A stretch of 64,000 bases of DNA from Pedobacter lusitanus (GCF_040026395.1 NZ_CP157278.1:3472001-3536000); one strand, 5' to 3'. Counted from the stretch's first letter, positions 1 through 8,345 are shown. A program made the numbers and translations. Notes: a model not told the origin generated them from the letters alone.

Positions 1-899
1 TTAATAGGGTTTGTATAGAAATAAGGAATAAGACCACGATAAGAAAAATCTGCCCCACCACCATTATTTCTCAGATCCAGAATCAGGTTAGGTGTTTTTT
101 TCAAAAGTACACTGTTTGCCTGAAGCAGGGAGTCAATACTTTTAGCATTTCTCTGGTTAAATGTTCCGATCTGTATATAGAAGGTTTGAGGAGAAAGTAC
201 CTTACAGGACACATCATCATTCAGAATTTTTTCTCTTTTCATCTGTGTTGCCCCCTCTCTCTGCCATTCTCCCAATGCATTTTCGCCAATTTTAAGAGAA
301 ACAGATTCAGGTGTATAATATTTGTCATAAGCAATACCAGCCAGGCCGTCTTTTCTCGTCTTCAACTCCAAAATTACAGCACCAGGTTGCCAGGTCTTAT
401 TGGCTGATTTCAAAATTACTCCTGCATAATCCCGTTCATTATTCCTATTATTGATTACAGCAACTTTATAGATAGAATCCTTATCCCAGTAAATTCCTTC
501 GATGGATTTAGAGTTTTTCAATCTGCTCAAATCAGCGTCGCTAATCACTACTTTCTCTATTTGCTGAACCAGTCTTTTCTGATCAGCAGCATGCTTTTCT
601 GGTGATAGCCGGTTACGTCCAACTTCGATATGACCATCTTTAAAAAAGCCAATCCATTCATTAATGAGGTTAATACAATAAGGTGCCGAGTTTATCTTTT
701 TTGATCTCTCCAGGATCTGTCCCGAGTATTTCTGATAAGCAATTTTAGTTGCCGGATTTACTTTATCTCTGAAACCAGAATAATTTTTTTCAATTTTCCC
801 TTTTATGTATTGAAATTCTTCTGCACAGTTACATTCCTGAGCATAGGTATTCAAATGAATCAAAAAGAGGATAATAAGGGAAATAAAGGCTTTCTTCAT
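1..899 (-). CDS. S41-family (C-terminal processing) peptidase, partial
   Basis: Read on the minus strand from the ATG at 899, this frame stays open to the window edge, so only the first 299 codons are present. The N-terminus (MKKAFISLIILFLIHLNTYAQ...) is a Sec signal peptide. Near the edge the protein reads LILDLRNNGGG, the conserved strand of S41/tail-specific proteases that precedes the catalytic Ser. The catalytic Ser/Lys part itself lies outside the window. An exported protease acting on periplasmic or outer-membrane peptides is the expected role; the substrate cannot be told. It is divergent from the next gene, with about 160 bp of AT-rich DNA between. Confidence 0.8.
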   Translation of the reverse strand, partial: MKKAFISLIILFLIHLNTYAQECNCAEEFQYIKGKIEKNYSGFRDKVNPATKIAYQKYSGQILERSKKINSAPYCINLINEWIGFFKDGHIEVGRNRLSPEKHAADQKRLVQQIEKVVISDADLSRLKNSKSIEGIYWDKDSIYKVAVINNRNNERDYAGVILKSANKTWQPGAVILELKTRKDGLAGIAYDKYYTPESVSLKIGENALGEWQREGATQMKREKILNDDVSCKVLSPQTFYIQIGTFNQRNAKSIDSLLQANSVLLKKTPNLILDLRNNGGGADFSYRGLIPYFYTNPI

Positions 900-1063
900 A
901 AAAATTTACTGATGCAGTTATCAAATATAATGTAATCCACAAGACCAATATCAAAGAGACAGGGAATAAAAAACAAGCATAAAATATTTTTTTTTCAAAA
1001 GATGTCCAGTTTCTAAAATCTCAATCATTATTGAGGTATAAATCATTATTAATTAAAAATAAA

Positions 1064-1528
1064 ATGGGACAAAGAATCAATCTTCACGAAAAAGGCCAGG
1101 GCGCTATGAGAGCAGTATATGGCTTAGGAATTTATCTGTCAAAATCACCAGTTGAGCAATCATTACTGGAATTAATTTATTTCAGGGTATCACAAATCAA
1201 TGGCTGCGCATATTGTCTTGATATGCATTCAAAAGATCTGCGTGCAAGAGGTGAAAATGAACAGCGTCTATACGTTTTAAGTGCATGGCGTGAAGCTCCA
1301 CTTTACACAGAGCGTGAATGTGCAGCACTTGCCTGGGCAGAAGCAGTAACAAAAATCACAGACAGCTATGTACCTGATGAGGTTTACGACGAAGCAATAA
1401 AACAATTCACTGAGCAGGAATTAATTGATCTGACACTGGCAGTGACCACAATTAACAGTTACAACCGTCTTAATATCGCCTTTAATATTAAGGGAGGATC
1501 TTATCAGCCGGCCGGCCACACAAAATAA
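1064..1528 (+). CDS. Carboxymuconolactone decarboxylase / AhpD-like family protein
   Basis: A 154-residue AhpD-like protein with the thiol motif CAYCLDMHSKDLR (CxxC followed by His), which in AhpD-type proteins carries the redox-active cysteines. The conserved helix after it (WREAPLYTERECAALAWAEA) fits the family. I chose the ATG at 1064. A TTG 33 bp upstream also opens the frame, but the added residues (RYKSLLIKNK) are not conserved-looking. It precedes a YCII-domain gene and an ECF sigma factor on the same strand. This matches known ECF42-type neighbourhoods, where such small oxidoreductase-like genes are candidate targets or partners. A peroxidatic role is an inference from the CxxC. Confidence 0.88.
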   Translation: MGQRINLHEKGQGAMRAVYGLGIYLSKSPVEQSLLELIYFRVSQINGCAYCLDMHSKDLRARGENEQRLYVLSAWREAPLYTERECAALAWAEAVTKITDSYVPDEVYDEAIKQFTEQELIDLTLAVTTINSYNRLNIAFNIKGGSYQPAGHTK

Positions 1529-1588
1529 AATTTTATTCCAGAGAAAATCTGGTAATTCATATATTCAGCAACTCTAAAAAAGAAGAAA

Positions 1589-1930
1589 ATGAAAGATTTC
1601 ATGTTATTGTTCAGACAACCAAGTTACAACTATGATACCCTTCCGCAGCAGGAAATGCAGATACTCACCAAAAAATGGCAGGACTGGGTAGGTGGTATAG
1701 CAGCACAGGGAAAACTTGTCAGTAACGGACCACAGCGGCTAACTCAGGAAGGCAAAGTACTCAGAGCCGGCGGAATAATTACAGATGGTCCTTTTGTTGA
1801 AATCAGAGAACGATTAGGTAGCTTTATCGTTGTTAAAGCAGATAATCTCGACGAAGCCACAACACTAGCTCACGGCTGTCCGGCTCTGGATGCTGGTGGT
1901 AGTGTTGAAATCCGCCCTGTATTTATATAA
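1589..1930 (+). CDS. YCII/DGPF domain protein
   Basis: A 113-residue protein of the YCII-related (DGPF) family. The diagnostic stretch is ITDGPFVEIRERLGSFIVV at about residues 65-83, followed by the usual DEATTLAHGCPAL helix. The fold is a ferredoxin-like alpha/beta dimer; enzymatic function is not established for these DGPF members. DGPF genes are the hallmark neighbours of ECF42 sigma factors, and here an ECF gene starts 62 bp downstream, so co-regulation or being a sigma target is likely. The gene lies 60 bp behind the AhpD-like gene and may share its transcript. Confidence 0.88.
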   Translation: MKDFMLLFRQPSYNYDTLPQQEMQILTKKWQDWVGGIAAQGKLVSNGPQRLTQEGKVLRAGGIITDGPFVEIRERLGSFIVVKADNLDEATTLAHGCPALDAGGSVEIRPVFI

Positions 1931-1950
1931 ACATTGATCAGACCGCTTAT

Positions 1951-1984
1951 GCAAAACCTGCCTCATTGAAAAAGCAGGTTTTGC
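1951..1984 (+). promoter_or_regulatory. Hairpin directly upstream of the ECF sigma factor start
   Basis: An 11-bp perfect inverted repeat (GCAAAACCTGC at 1951-1961, GCAGGTTTTGC at 1974-1984) with a 12-nt loop. It ends 8 nt before the ATG of the sigma factor. There is no T-run after it, only TATTAATT, so it is a weak terminator at best. It may attenuate readthrough from the YCII gene or occlude ribosome entry at the sigma gene. Confidence 0.55.
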
Positions 1985-1992
1985 TATTAATT

Positions 1993-3228
1993 ATGGAAAA
2001 ACCAAATGACTCTTTAAAATACCTGTTCCAACAGGAGTTCTCTAAAATGGTTGCTGTTATCAGTAAGCTTTTTGGTTTGGAGCATATTGAACTTGCAGAG
2101 GACATTGTCAGTGAAACATTTTTGCTGGCAACCGAATCCTGGAAAGTAAAGGGTATTCCAAAAAATCCAACAGCATGGCTTTATGTAGTGGCTAAACAGA
2201 AAACACTTCAATATTTCAGAAGGAATAAAATTTTTGAAGAAAAGGTCCTGCCCGAATTAGGTCTGAGACAAGAAAAAGACAATGAAATTCCAGAACTAAA
2301 CTTTTCTGCGCAAAATATCCGGGATAGTCAGATACAAATGCTTTTCGCCATTTGTACACCTGTGATTGCCAGTGAAGCTCAGATTGGATTAGCGCTCCGT
2401 ATTCTCTGCGGTTTTGGTATTGAAGAGATAGCAGAAGCATTTTTATCCAATAAAGAAACTATCAATAAAAGATTATTCAGAGCTAAAGAAAAATTACGTA
2501 CCGAGAAGGTCCAGATGGAATTACCAGCCAAAAACGAAATAGTCAACCGGCTGGATAATGTATTACATATAATTTATCTGCTCTTTAGTGAAGGATATTA
2601 TTCTAAAACTCAAAATCAGATTTTAAGAAAAGACCTGTGTCTGGAAGCCTTACGTCTGGGTTTGTTGCTTGCAGCATATGAAAAAACCAACCTGCCAAAG
2701 ACAAATGCCTTAATTGCACTGATGTGTTTTCATGCTTCCAGGTTCAATGCGAGGCAATCCGGTGAAAATACAATGGTTCTTTATGAACAGCAAAATGAAG
2801 AATTATGGGATAATGATTTAATCAATCAGGGTATACATTTCTTAAATAATTCGGTACAGGGCAACGAAATCAGTTCTTATCACTTAGAGGCAAAAATTGC
2901 TTACTGGCACTGCTTCAAAGAAGATACACAGGAAAAGTGGGAAGACATCTTGCAGTTATACAACGAGTTGCTGCTCATTAATTACTCGCCAAGTGTAGCG
3001 TTAAACAGAACTTTTGCGTTATACAAGGCAAACGGACAACAGGAAGCTTTAGCAGAAGCCGAGAAGTTAAAATTGGTGAATAATCATTTTTACTTTATCC
3101 TTCTGGGTGAACTTTACAAAAATATAGATAACCAAAAAGCAAAATGCAATTTTCAGACCGCTTATAAGCTGGCTAAAACACTGACTGAAAAAGAGGAAAT
3201 TCAGCATAAAATTGACCGTCTCGGCTGA
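1993..3228 (+). CDS. ECF sigma-70 factor with C-terminal TPR-like extension (ECF42-like)
   Basis: A 411-residue protein from the ATG at 1993; the upstream TTG at 1966 lies inside a hairpin loop and is rejected. Region sigma2 is seen at about residues 8-75 (ending NPTAWLYVVAKQKTLQYFRR) and sigma4 at about 130-165 (CGFGIEEIAEAFLSNKETINKRLFRAKEKLR region). The remaining 240 residues are the DUF6596-type domain (LYLLFSEGYY-like, then LMCFHASRFNAR) with helical TPR-like repeats. This architecture, together with the adjacent DGPF gene, is that of ECF42. These lack a classical anti-sigma factor and are thought to be controlled through the C-terminal extension. No anti-sigma gene is visible here either. 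Target genes are unknown; the two upstream genes are the prime candidates. Confidence 0.9.
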   Translation: MEKPNDSLKYLFQQEFSKMVAVISKLFGLEHIELAEDIVSETFLLATESWKVKGIPKNPTAWLYVVAKQKTLQYFRRNKIFEEKVLPELGLRQEKDNEIPELNFSAQNIRDSQIQMLFAICTPVIASEAQIGLALRILCGFGIEEIAEAFLSNKETINKRLFRAKEKLRTEKVQMELPAKNEIVNRLDNVLHIIYLLFSEGYYSKTQNQILRKDLCLEALRLGLLLAAYEKTNLPKTNALIALMCFHASRFNARQSGENTMVLYEQQNEELWDNDLINQGIHFLNNSVQGNEISSYHLEAKIAYWHCFKEDTQEKWEDILQLYNELLLINYSPSVALNRTFALYKANGQQEALAEAEKLKLVNNHFYFILLGELYKNIDNQKAKCNFQTAYKLAKTLTEKEEIQHKIDRLG

Positions 3229-3472
3229 TTTTCAAATTGCACCCCAATTCCCTCCCGGGACAAGCCGATCTCAGGCTAAAAAATATTTTTCAATATTATC
3301 ATATTTATAAAATAATAAAGAAATCAGTCCGCATATATATCAAATACACAAAATAATAACTCAATTTATTATTAAATAATATATTTTTTAAATCTTTTAT
3401 TTTAACCAATAAAATAATTACATTTAAAATAGTGTATCAAATGTCTGATATACAACAATCTAACCAAACCCT
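3229..3472. other. Extremely AT-rich intergenic region
   Basis: After a short GC-rich stretch (CTCCCGGGACAAG), about 200 bp are almost entirely A/T, with many AATAAT and TTATTT runs and no plausible gene. It probably carries the promoter of the lipoprotein at 3473. I see no clean TAnnTTTG box. Confidence 0.5.
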
Positions 3473-4018
3473 ATGAAAAATTTAACAATTTTCAATCTGT
3501 TAAAGTCTAAAACGGCTCTTTTCGTTTTAGCAGGCACGATGATTCTTGCCTCATGTAAAAAAGAAGTTGAAGTCCAAAATCCTGGGTCGCAGGATGTTTC
3601 AGCAAAAAATGTCGATGCTGCAGCAGAGGTGTGGCGCAAAGCGAATCTTACCAATTATGAATCTTTTCCACTTCCAGGCAGTCCTGAATGTGAGGATTTC
3701 AATGGTTGTAAATGGGCTGGTCAGTTTGCATTTCTGGATGGCAAACAGACTTTAAGCTGGGTAAAATCACATGACATCATTTCCATTCACTCAAAAGATG
3801 CAGGAAAGTACAAACTAAAAACACTTAGAATCAGACAGGGAAGTAAACAAATTGATGCAAAAGTGTATGATAACTGTAATGATGATGATTGTGACGGATG
3901 CTGTACAATTAATGCCAATGAACATGGAATTGGATTCTTAATTGATCTGGAGAAATATACAATGCAGCGTTTCGGATCTGGAGAAGGTATAGTAGAATGG
4001 AGATGTCTTGATTGTTAA
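3473..4018 (+). CDS. Cys-rich lipoprotein, possibly a double-psi beta-barrel (expansin/barwin-like) protein
   Basis: A 181-residue lipoprotein. The signal peptide ends at the lipobox MILASC (Cys about 28) followed by KKE. The mature part has seven or more Cys residues, including CEDFNGCKW, DNCNDDDCDGCC and the C-terminal EWRCLDC. The arrangement 'KVYDNC..C..CC...GFLIDLEKY...GIVEWRCLDC' resembles the second half of double-psi beta-barrels (VxDxCPxC...DLS...G.v.w..v.C) of RlpA/expansin/barwin proteins. That assignment is my inference and is uncertain. The gene is monocistronic between an AT-rich promoter region and a strong terminator. The Cys pairs probably form disulfides at the cell surface or in the periplasm. 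Confidence 0.6.
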   Translation: MKNLTIFNLLKSKTALFVLAGTMILASCKKEVEVQNPGSQDVSAKNVDAAAEVWRKANLTNYESFPLPGSPECEDFNGCKWAGQFAFLDGKQTLSWVKSHDIISIHSKDAGKYKLKTLRIRQGSKQIDAKVYDNCNDDDCDGCCTINANEHGIGFLIDLEKYTMQRFGSGEGIVEWRCLDC

Positions 4019-4053
4019 TCTCAGTCAACAACAAATATCTTTAAATAAATAAT

Positions 4054-4090
4054 AAAGGGGGAGTTTTCTGAATCAGAAAGCTCCCCCTTT
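4054..4090. terminator. Bidirectional rho-independent terminator
   Basis: The arms AAAGGGGGAG and CTCCCCCTTT enclose a further partly paired TTTTCTGA/TCAGAAAG stem. It sits 35 bp behind the Cys-rich lipoprotein and before the lipoprotein operon. Confidence 0.85.
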
Positions 4091-4150
4091 ATGCTGTATT
4101 GATATTTTAGATTTCTTATCTTTCCGGCAATAACTGATCAAATTCAATCC

Positions 4151-4465
4151 ATGAAAAAATTAGCACTCGCTATTCTGGTTTTGTCGTTTATATCATGTAA
4201 AGAGAAAAATGACGATAAAGTTAAAGAGGTAGACAAAAATGGTTCTGTAGAAACTAAAGTGCACATAACACACTTAACTGATTCACTTGATGTAATGAAA
4301 ACTGAGAATATATTCTGGGTTAAAAATCAGGAAGCTAAAAGAGTAATCCGGCTGGACACCATACCATCACTGGGGGTCTCTGATGAACAGGGAGAAAACA
4401 GCTCTGGCCAGGATACTACTATAAAGGTCAGAAAAAACTATCAGATCTTTATTACAGTAAATTAA
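4151..4465 (+). CDS. Small hypothetical lipoprotein, first gene of a YgiBC-like operon
   Basis: A 104-residue protein with lipobox LSFISC (Cys16) followed by KEKNDD. No recognised domain. The mature part is polar and ends in a beta-rich segment (TTIKVRKNYQIFITVN). The stop codon is separated by a single base from the next start, so it is translated together with the YgiB-like lipoprotein and the ATP-grasp ligase. Its function is unknown; the context suggests a cell-envelope accessory of the ligase product or substrate. Confidence 0.7.
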   Translation: MKKLALAILVLSFISCKEKNDDKVKEVDKNGSVETKVHITHLTDSLDVMKTENIFWVKNQEAKRVIRLDTIPSLGVSDEQGENSSGQDTTIKVRKNYQIFITVN

Positions 4466-4466
4466 C

Positions 4467-4796
4467 ATGAAGAAATCAAAGGTTGTAACCCTGGTACTCA
4501 TTACAGGAGCTCTGGCTTCCTGCAATAAACCTAAACCGGACTGGGATTCTAATGAAGTATATATGCGTTCTGATACTACTGCAAATTATACGCATACCCA
4601 GGGTCCGCATATCTCACCTTTTCTATGGTATTATGCCTTCAGACCCTATGGCATGTATTATGGAGGCAGATATCACCACTCAGGCTATTATTCTTCATCA
4701 CTTTCTGAGCGTTCAAATATTGGCAGATCGGCCATGAAAGGGGCAGCTGTAAGAGGAGGTTTTGGGGGTTCGCATTCATTTTCCGTTTCATCCTGA
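4467..4796 (+). CDS. YgiB-like (DUF1190-type) lipoprotein
   Basis: A 109-residue lipoprotein with lipobox GALASC (Cys19). The mature region is rich in Tyr/His/Gly around residues 50-76 (WYYAFRPYGMYYGGRYHHSG). The C-terminus is low in complexity (SAMKGAAVRGGFGGSHSFSVSS), of the Gly/Ser type seen in YgiB/DUF1190 proteins. It is shorter than the E. coli protein. Its stop codon overlaps the start of the ATP-grasp gene by one base (TGATG), the same pairing as E. coli ygiB-ygiC. Family membership is inferred from tail composition plus this neighbour. Confidence 0.6.
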   Translation: MKKSKVVTLVLITGALASCNKPKPDWDSNEVYMRSDTTANYTHTQGPHISPFLWYYAFRPYGMYYGGRYHHSGYYSSSLSERSNIGRSAMKGAAVRGGFGGSHSFSVSS

Positions 4797-5929
4797 TGCA
4801 GAGACACACCATTATACCCAGAAATAACTGGCAGAGCCTGGTAGAGAAGCTCGGATTCGGATTTCATACTGCCGATGTCCCTTACTGGGATGAAAGTGCA
4901 TATTATGAATTTTCACTGGCCGAAATAACGAAAATTGAAAGCGCAACAGCCGAACTTTGGGGTATGTGCCTTGAAGCCGTACAATATATCATAGATCATA
5001 AGCTCTATTCTAAGTTTGCGATCCCGGAGAAAGCAATAGCAATCATAGAAAAAAGTTGGAATGATGACGTTCCCGCCATTTATGGAAGATTTGATTTTGG
5101 TTTTGACGGAAGCAGTTTAAAACTATTTGAATTTAATGCAGATACTCCTACTTCTTTATTTGAAGCCGGGATTGTACAGTGGTTCTGGTTACAGGATTTC
5201 GCTTCACATAAAGATCAGTTTAACTCCGTTCACGAACGCCTGATTGACTACTGGAAATATTTAAAGCCTTATCTCCATGAGGGCATACTGCACTTTACCT
5301 GTGTTAAACAATCTCTGGAAGACTTAACCACAGCAGAGTATATGAGAGATTGTGCTATACAAGCCGGAATACCAACAAAGCTTATTTTTATTGATGATAT
5401 CGGATGGAATCAGGAGGAATGTGAGTTCGTAGATCTGGAGGATCAGGAAATCAAAAACATCTTTAAGCTGTATCCCTGGGAATGGATGGTTAATGAGCCT
5501 TTCTTTGATCAGCTCTTACTAAATCCGGAAGTATACTGGATAGAACCGGCCTGGAAAATGCTCCTCTCCAACAAAGCGTTATTACCCATTTTATGGAAAT
5601 TGTATCCAAACTGTCCTTACATTCTGGAATGCTATTTTGAGGAAGAAAACTCTTTAAAAGATTATGTCAAAAAACCTATCTATTCCAGAGAAGGAGCAAA
5701 CATCAGTATTGTAAAAAACGGACAGGTATTAGAAGAGACCAAAGGGATTTATGGTAAAGAAGGTTTCATCTGTCAGCAAACATTTGATATTCCAGGACAG
5801 GAAAATAAAATCCCGGTTATCGGTTCGTGGGTTATAGGTCAGCAGCCTGCTGGTATAGGTATCAGGGAAGACAACAGCTTGATAACTGGCAATAAGTCTT
5901 GCTTCGTCCCGCATCTGATCAACAATTAA
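4796..5929 (+). CDS. Glutathionylspermidine synthase-family ATP-grasp ligase (YgiC/YjfC-like)
   Basis: A 377-residue protein matching the synthetase domain of glutathionylspermidine synthase without the amidase domain, the size of YgiC/YjfC. Recognisable segments are YGRFDFGFDGSSLKLFEFNAD (substrate and Mg site), DTPTSLFEAGIVQWFW, KLYPWEWM, and near the end KKPIYSREGANISIV and GIYGKEGFICQQ (ATP-grasp lysine/glycine loop). The fold predicts an ATP-dependent amide or peptide ligation to a carboxylate. The substrate of the YgiC-type subfamily is not established. It is translationally coupled to two lipoproteins, which suggests an envelope-related product although the enzyme itself has no signal peptide. 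Confidence 0.88.
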   Translation: MQRHTIIPRNNWQSLVEKLGFGFHTADVPYWDESAYYEFSLAEITKIESATAELWGMCLEAVQYIIDHKLYSKFAIPEKAIAIIEKSWNDDVPAIYGRFDFGFDGSSLKLFEFNADTPTSLFEAGIVQWFWLQDFASHKDQFNSVHERLIDYWKYLKPYLHEGILHFTCVKQSLEDLTTAEYMRDCAIQAGIPTKLIFIDDIGWNQEECEFVDLEDQEIKNIFKLYPWEWMVNEPFFDQLLLNPEVYWIEPAWKMLLSNKALLPILWKLYPNCPYILECYFEEENSLKDYVKKPIYSREGANISIVKNGQVLEETKGIYGKEGFICQQTFDIPGQENKIPVIGSWVIGQQPAGIGIREDNSLITGNKSCFVPHLINN

Positions 5930-5934
5930 CTGAT

Positions 5935-5988
5935 ATAAAATCTCTTTATGAAACTTTCCTCCCGGCAAATTTCATAAAGAGATTTTAT
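5935..5988. terminator. Terminator with 19-bp perfect arms
   Basis: An inverted repeat at 5935-5953 and 5970-5988 with a 16-nt loop. It starts five bases after the ligase stop codon. It can act for the operon and for the convergent gene at 5997. Confidence 0.8.
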
Positions 5989-5996
5989 CAAACAAA

Positions 5997-6342
5997 TTAA
6001 TTAGATGACAACAGTGTTATTGATTCCCACACACTCGTTGTACCTGCACTACCGACCATCCTGCCATAAACTTCATAAGATCCGGCGGCATCCAGTGAAA
6101 CGGCTATTTTATGTGATGCCTTTGGTAGATAATAATTAACCAATCCATTAGGCTGAACTACCTTAAACTCATATTTCACACCGACCGGGAGCGTATTATC
6201 ATCAAAATAAAATATAACATCCACACTGGACCATCTTGGGTAAGAACCATTACTGTTTGGCGAAGACAATACCAGCAATGAAAACGGTGGAAAAGTAACA
6301 AAGGAGCAGGCCACAACAAACAATTGAAATAATTTTTTTCAT
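5997..6342 (-). pseudogene. Small exported protein gene, frameshifted in an A7 tract
   Basis: An open frame of about 108 codons on the minus strand has no good start of its own. The natural start is the ATG at 6342-6340, followed by seven A's (plus-strand T run 6333-6339). In the literal frame it reads MKKIISIVCCGLL... and stops near codon 29. With six A's it would read MKKLFQLFVVACSFVTFPPF and continue straight into the long frame, giving a signal peptide plus a beta-sandwich-like mature protein of about 85 residues (VDVIFYFDDN...KYEFKVVQPNG...GSYEVYGR). Either it is a pseudogene, it is switched by slippage in the tract, or the base is a sequencing error. The mature domain is unrecognised. 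Confidence 0.6.
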
Positions 6343-6492
6343 GATAACAGAGGCTAATTTAGTTATACACAATATAACAACATTAATCAGCATCACACTG
6401 AACAACAATCAGTTAATTTAATCCCAAAGTATACGATTAATTTAGCTAAATTTATTTCTATCCCCTTTCCAATCAACTCTAATTCTAAAAAG

Positions 6493-8304
6493 ATGAAACC
6501 ATATGCTCTTTCATTTATTTTGTTCGTGTCTTTTTCAACATGCTGCCACCACGTGTTTGCCCAGACTGACCATCAAACACAAACAGAGATAAAAAAAGTC
6601 GAGTCAGCATTAGCTCCTCCCACGCGTTTCGAAGATGATTCAACATGGACTATTGAATCACGTATGAAACATTACGGTGTTCCCGGGCTCACCATAGCCG
6701 TAATAAAAGACTCAAAAATTATATGGACAAAAAGCTATGGAATAACTGACCGGGAGAGTAAACAGCCGGTTACTGATCAGACTCTTTTTCAGGCGGCATC
6801 TATCAGTAAGCCAGTAAGTGCTTATGCAGCGCTAAAGGAAGTTGAAAGCGGAAAACTAAATCCTGATGAAAATGTAAATTTATATCTTAAATCCTGGAAA
6901 GTACCTGAAAATTCCTTTACAGCCAAAAAGAAGGTTTCATTGAAATATCTCCTTAGTCATAGCGCCGGAGTTACCGTAGGTGGTTTTGCAGGTTACGCCA
7001 TTCCGAATAAAGTACCTGCACTGGTACAAGTGCTGAATGGAGAGACCCCGTCAAATTCTCCTGCTATCAGGGTAGATAAAGAACCAGGAGGGACTTTCCG
7101 TTACTCCGGAGGAGGGTATACCATTGTACAGCAAATGCTGATTGACCTGGAAGGCAAACCATATCCCCAAATCATGAATGAGCTGGTATTAAAACCCCTC
7201 GGAATGAAAAACAGCACCTATAGTCAGCCCCTGCCTGCGGACAAACTAAAATGGGCTGCAACGGGTTATTTACCAGACGGGACGCAAACCACGGGTAAAA
7301 GACATACATATCCGGAGATGGCGGCTGCCGGCCTCTGGACTACCGCAACAGACCTGGCAAAATTTGCTATAGATTTGCAATTAACCATAAAGGGACAAAG
7401 CGAAAAGGTACTGTCCAGGCAAATGGCAGATCAAATGACCAGTCCTTTTATTGAGCCTTTTGAAGGTCTGGGAATTTTCCTGGATAAAAAGCAACAGGAT
7501 CTGTATTTCTTTCATGGCGGATGGAACGAAGGTTTTTCGAGTAAAATGATTGCTCATAAAAATAAAGGCTACGGTGTGGCTATACTTACCAATAGCAATC
7601 AGCCATTGCTTATTGATGAATTAATTCGGGCCGTGGCAATCACCTACAACTGGTCTGGCTATGTAATGCCAGTGTATAAGAAGATAAATCTTACAGCTGC
7701 TGACACAGAAAATAATTGTGGCCGGTACCGGTCTGAAAAATATGAATTAATAAAAATCTATGCTGATGGAGAAAGACTTTTTCTTCAAAAAAACGCAGAA
7801 GATCCTGAAGAGTTATTCAAAGTGGCAGCAGATACCTATGTATTGCGCAATTGGGAAAGACAGAATAAAATTGTCCGGAATCCTGCTGATAACATCAGGT
7901 ATTTAGCTTCAGTTATGAGTACTGATTCCATTTCTTTTGTAAATCCGCAGCTAAAAGCTGAAGAAAAAGTGCCTTTCGAATTCATACTCGATGGTCAGTT
8001 TGAAAAAGCACTATCAGCTTACAAGCAGGCAAAGACGGATAGCCCAGAACACTTTGCCTTAAGTCAACCATACATCAATAGACTGGGTTATAGATTTTTA
8101 AAGATTAAAGAAAATAAAAAAGCTATAGATATTTTCAAAGTGAATACTATACTCTATCCTGAAAGCAGCGATGTTTATGATAGCCTGGGAGAGGCTTATC
8201 TGGCAGCAGGGGATAAAAAGCAAGCCAAAATCAACTACTTGTTGTCGCTGAAACTGGATCCGAAAAATACAAATGCAGCTAAAATTATTAAAAGTCTGGA
8301 CTGA
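6493..8304 (+). CDS. Class C beta-lactamase-like serine hydrolase (S12) with C-terminal TPR
   Basis: A 603-residue exported protein with signal peptide 1-24 (ending VFAQ). The S12/AmpC-like domain is at about 50-390: the nucleophile motif SISK at 103-106, the YSG triad in FRYSGGGY near 205, and HGG in FFHGGWNEGF near 340 in the KTG position. A linker follows, then a TPR-like tail (about 505-600: ALSAYKQAKTD..., AIDIFKVNTILYPESSDVYDSLGEAYLAAGDKKQAK). Such proteins are usually D-aminopeptidases, esterases or peptidoglycan-related hydrolases rather than resistance enzymes. It is monocistronic; the AraC gene starts 52 bp downstream behind its own -7 box. Confidence 0.88.
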   Translation: MKPYALSFILFVSFSTCCHHVFAQTDHQTQTEIKKVESALAPPTRFEDDSTWTIESRMKHYGVPGLTIAVIKDSKIIWTKSYGITDRESKQPVTDQTLFQAASISKPVSAYAALKEVESGKLNPDENVNLYLKSWKVPENSFTAKKKVSLKYLLSHSAGVTVGGFAGYAIPNKVPALVQVLNGETPSNSPAIRVDKEPGGTFRYSGGGYTIVQQMLIDLEGKPYPQIMNELVLKPLGMKNSTYSQPLPADKLKWAATGYLPDGTQTTGKRHTYPEMAAAGLWTTATDLAKFAIDLQLTIKGQSEKVLSRQMADQMTSPFIEPFEGLGIFLDKKQQDLYFFHGGWNEGFSSKMIAHKNKGYGVAILTNSNQPLLIDELIRAVAITYNWSGYVMPVYKKINLTAADTENNCGRYRSEKYELIKIYADGERLFLQKNAEDPEELFKVAADTYVLRNWERQNKIVRNPADNIRYLASVMSTDSISFVNPQLKAEEKVPFEFILDGQFEKALSAYKQAKTDSPEHFALSQPYINRLGYRFLKIKENKKAIDIFKVNTILYPESSDVYDSLGEAYLAAGDKKQAKINYLLSLKLDPKNTNAAKIIKSLD

Positions 8305-8345
8305 TGACCGTTAATTAAGTCAAACCATTTTCTCTTTGAAATATT

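Noticed and set aside
1020..1035. Small hairpin CTCAAT/ATTGAG before the AhpD-like gene
   Set aside because: Only six base pairs in AT-rich DNA, too weak to assign a role.
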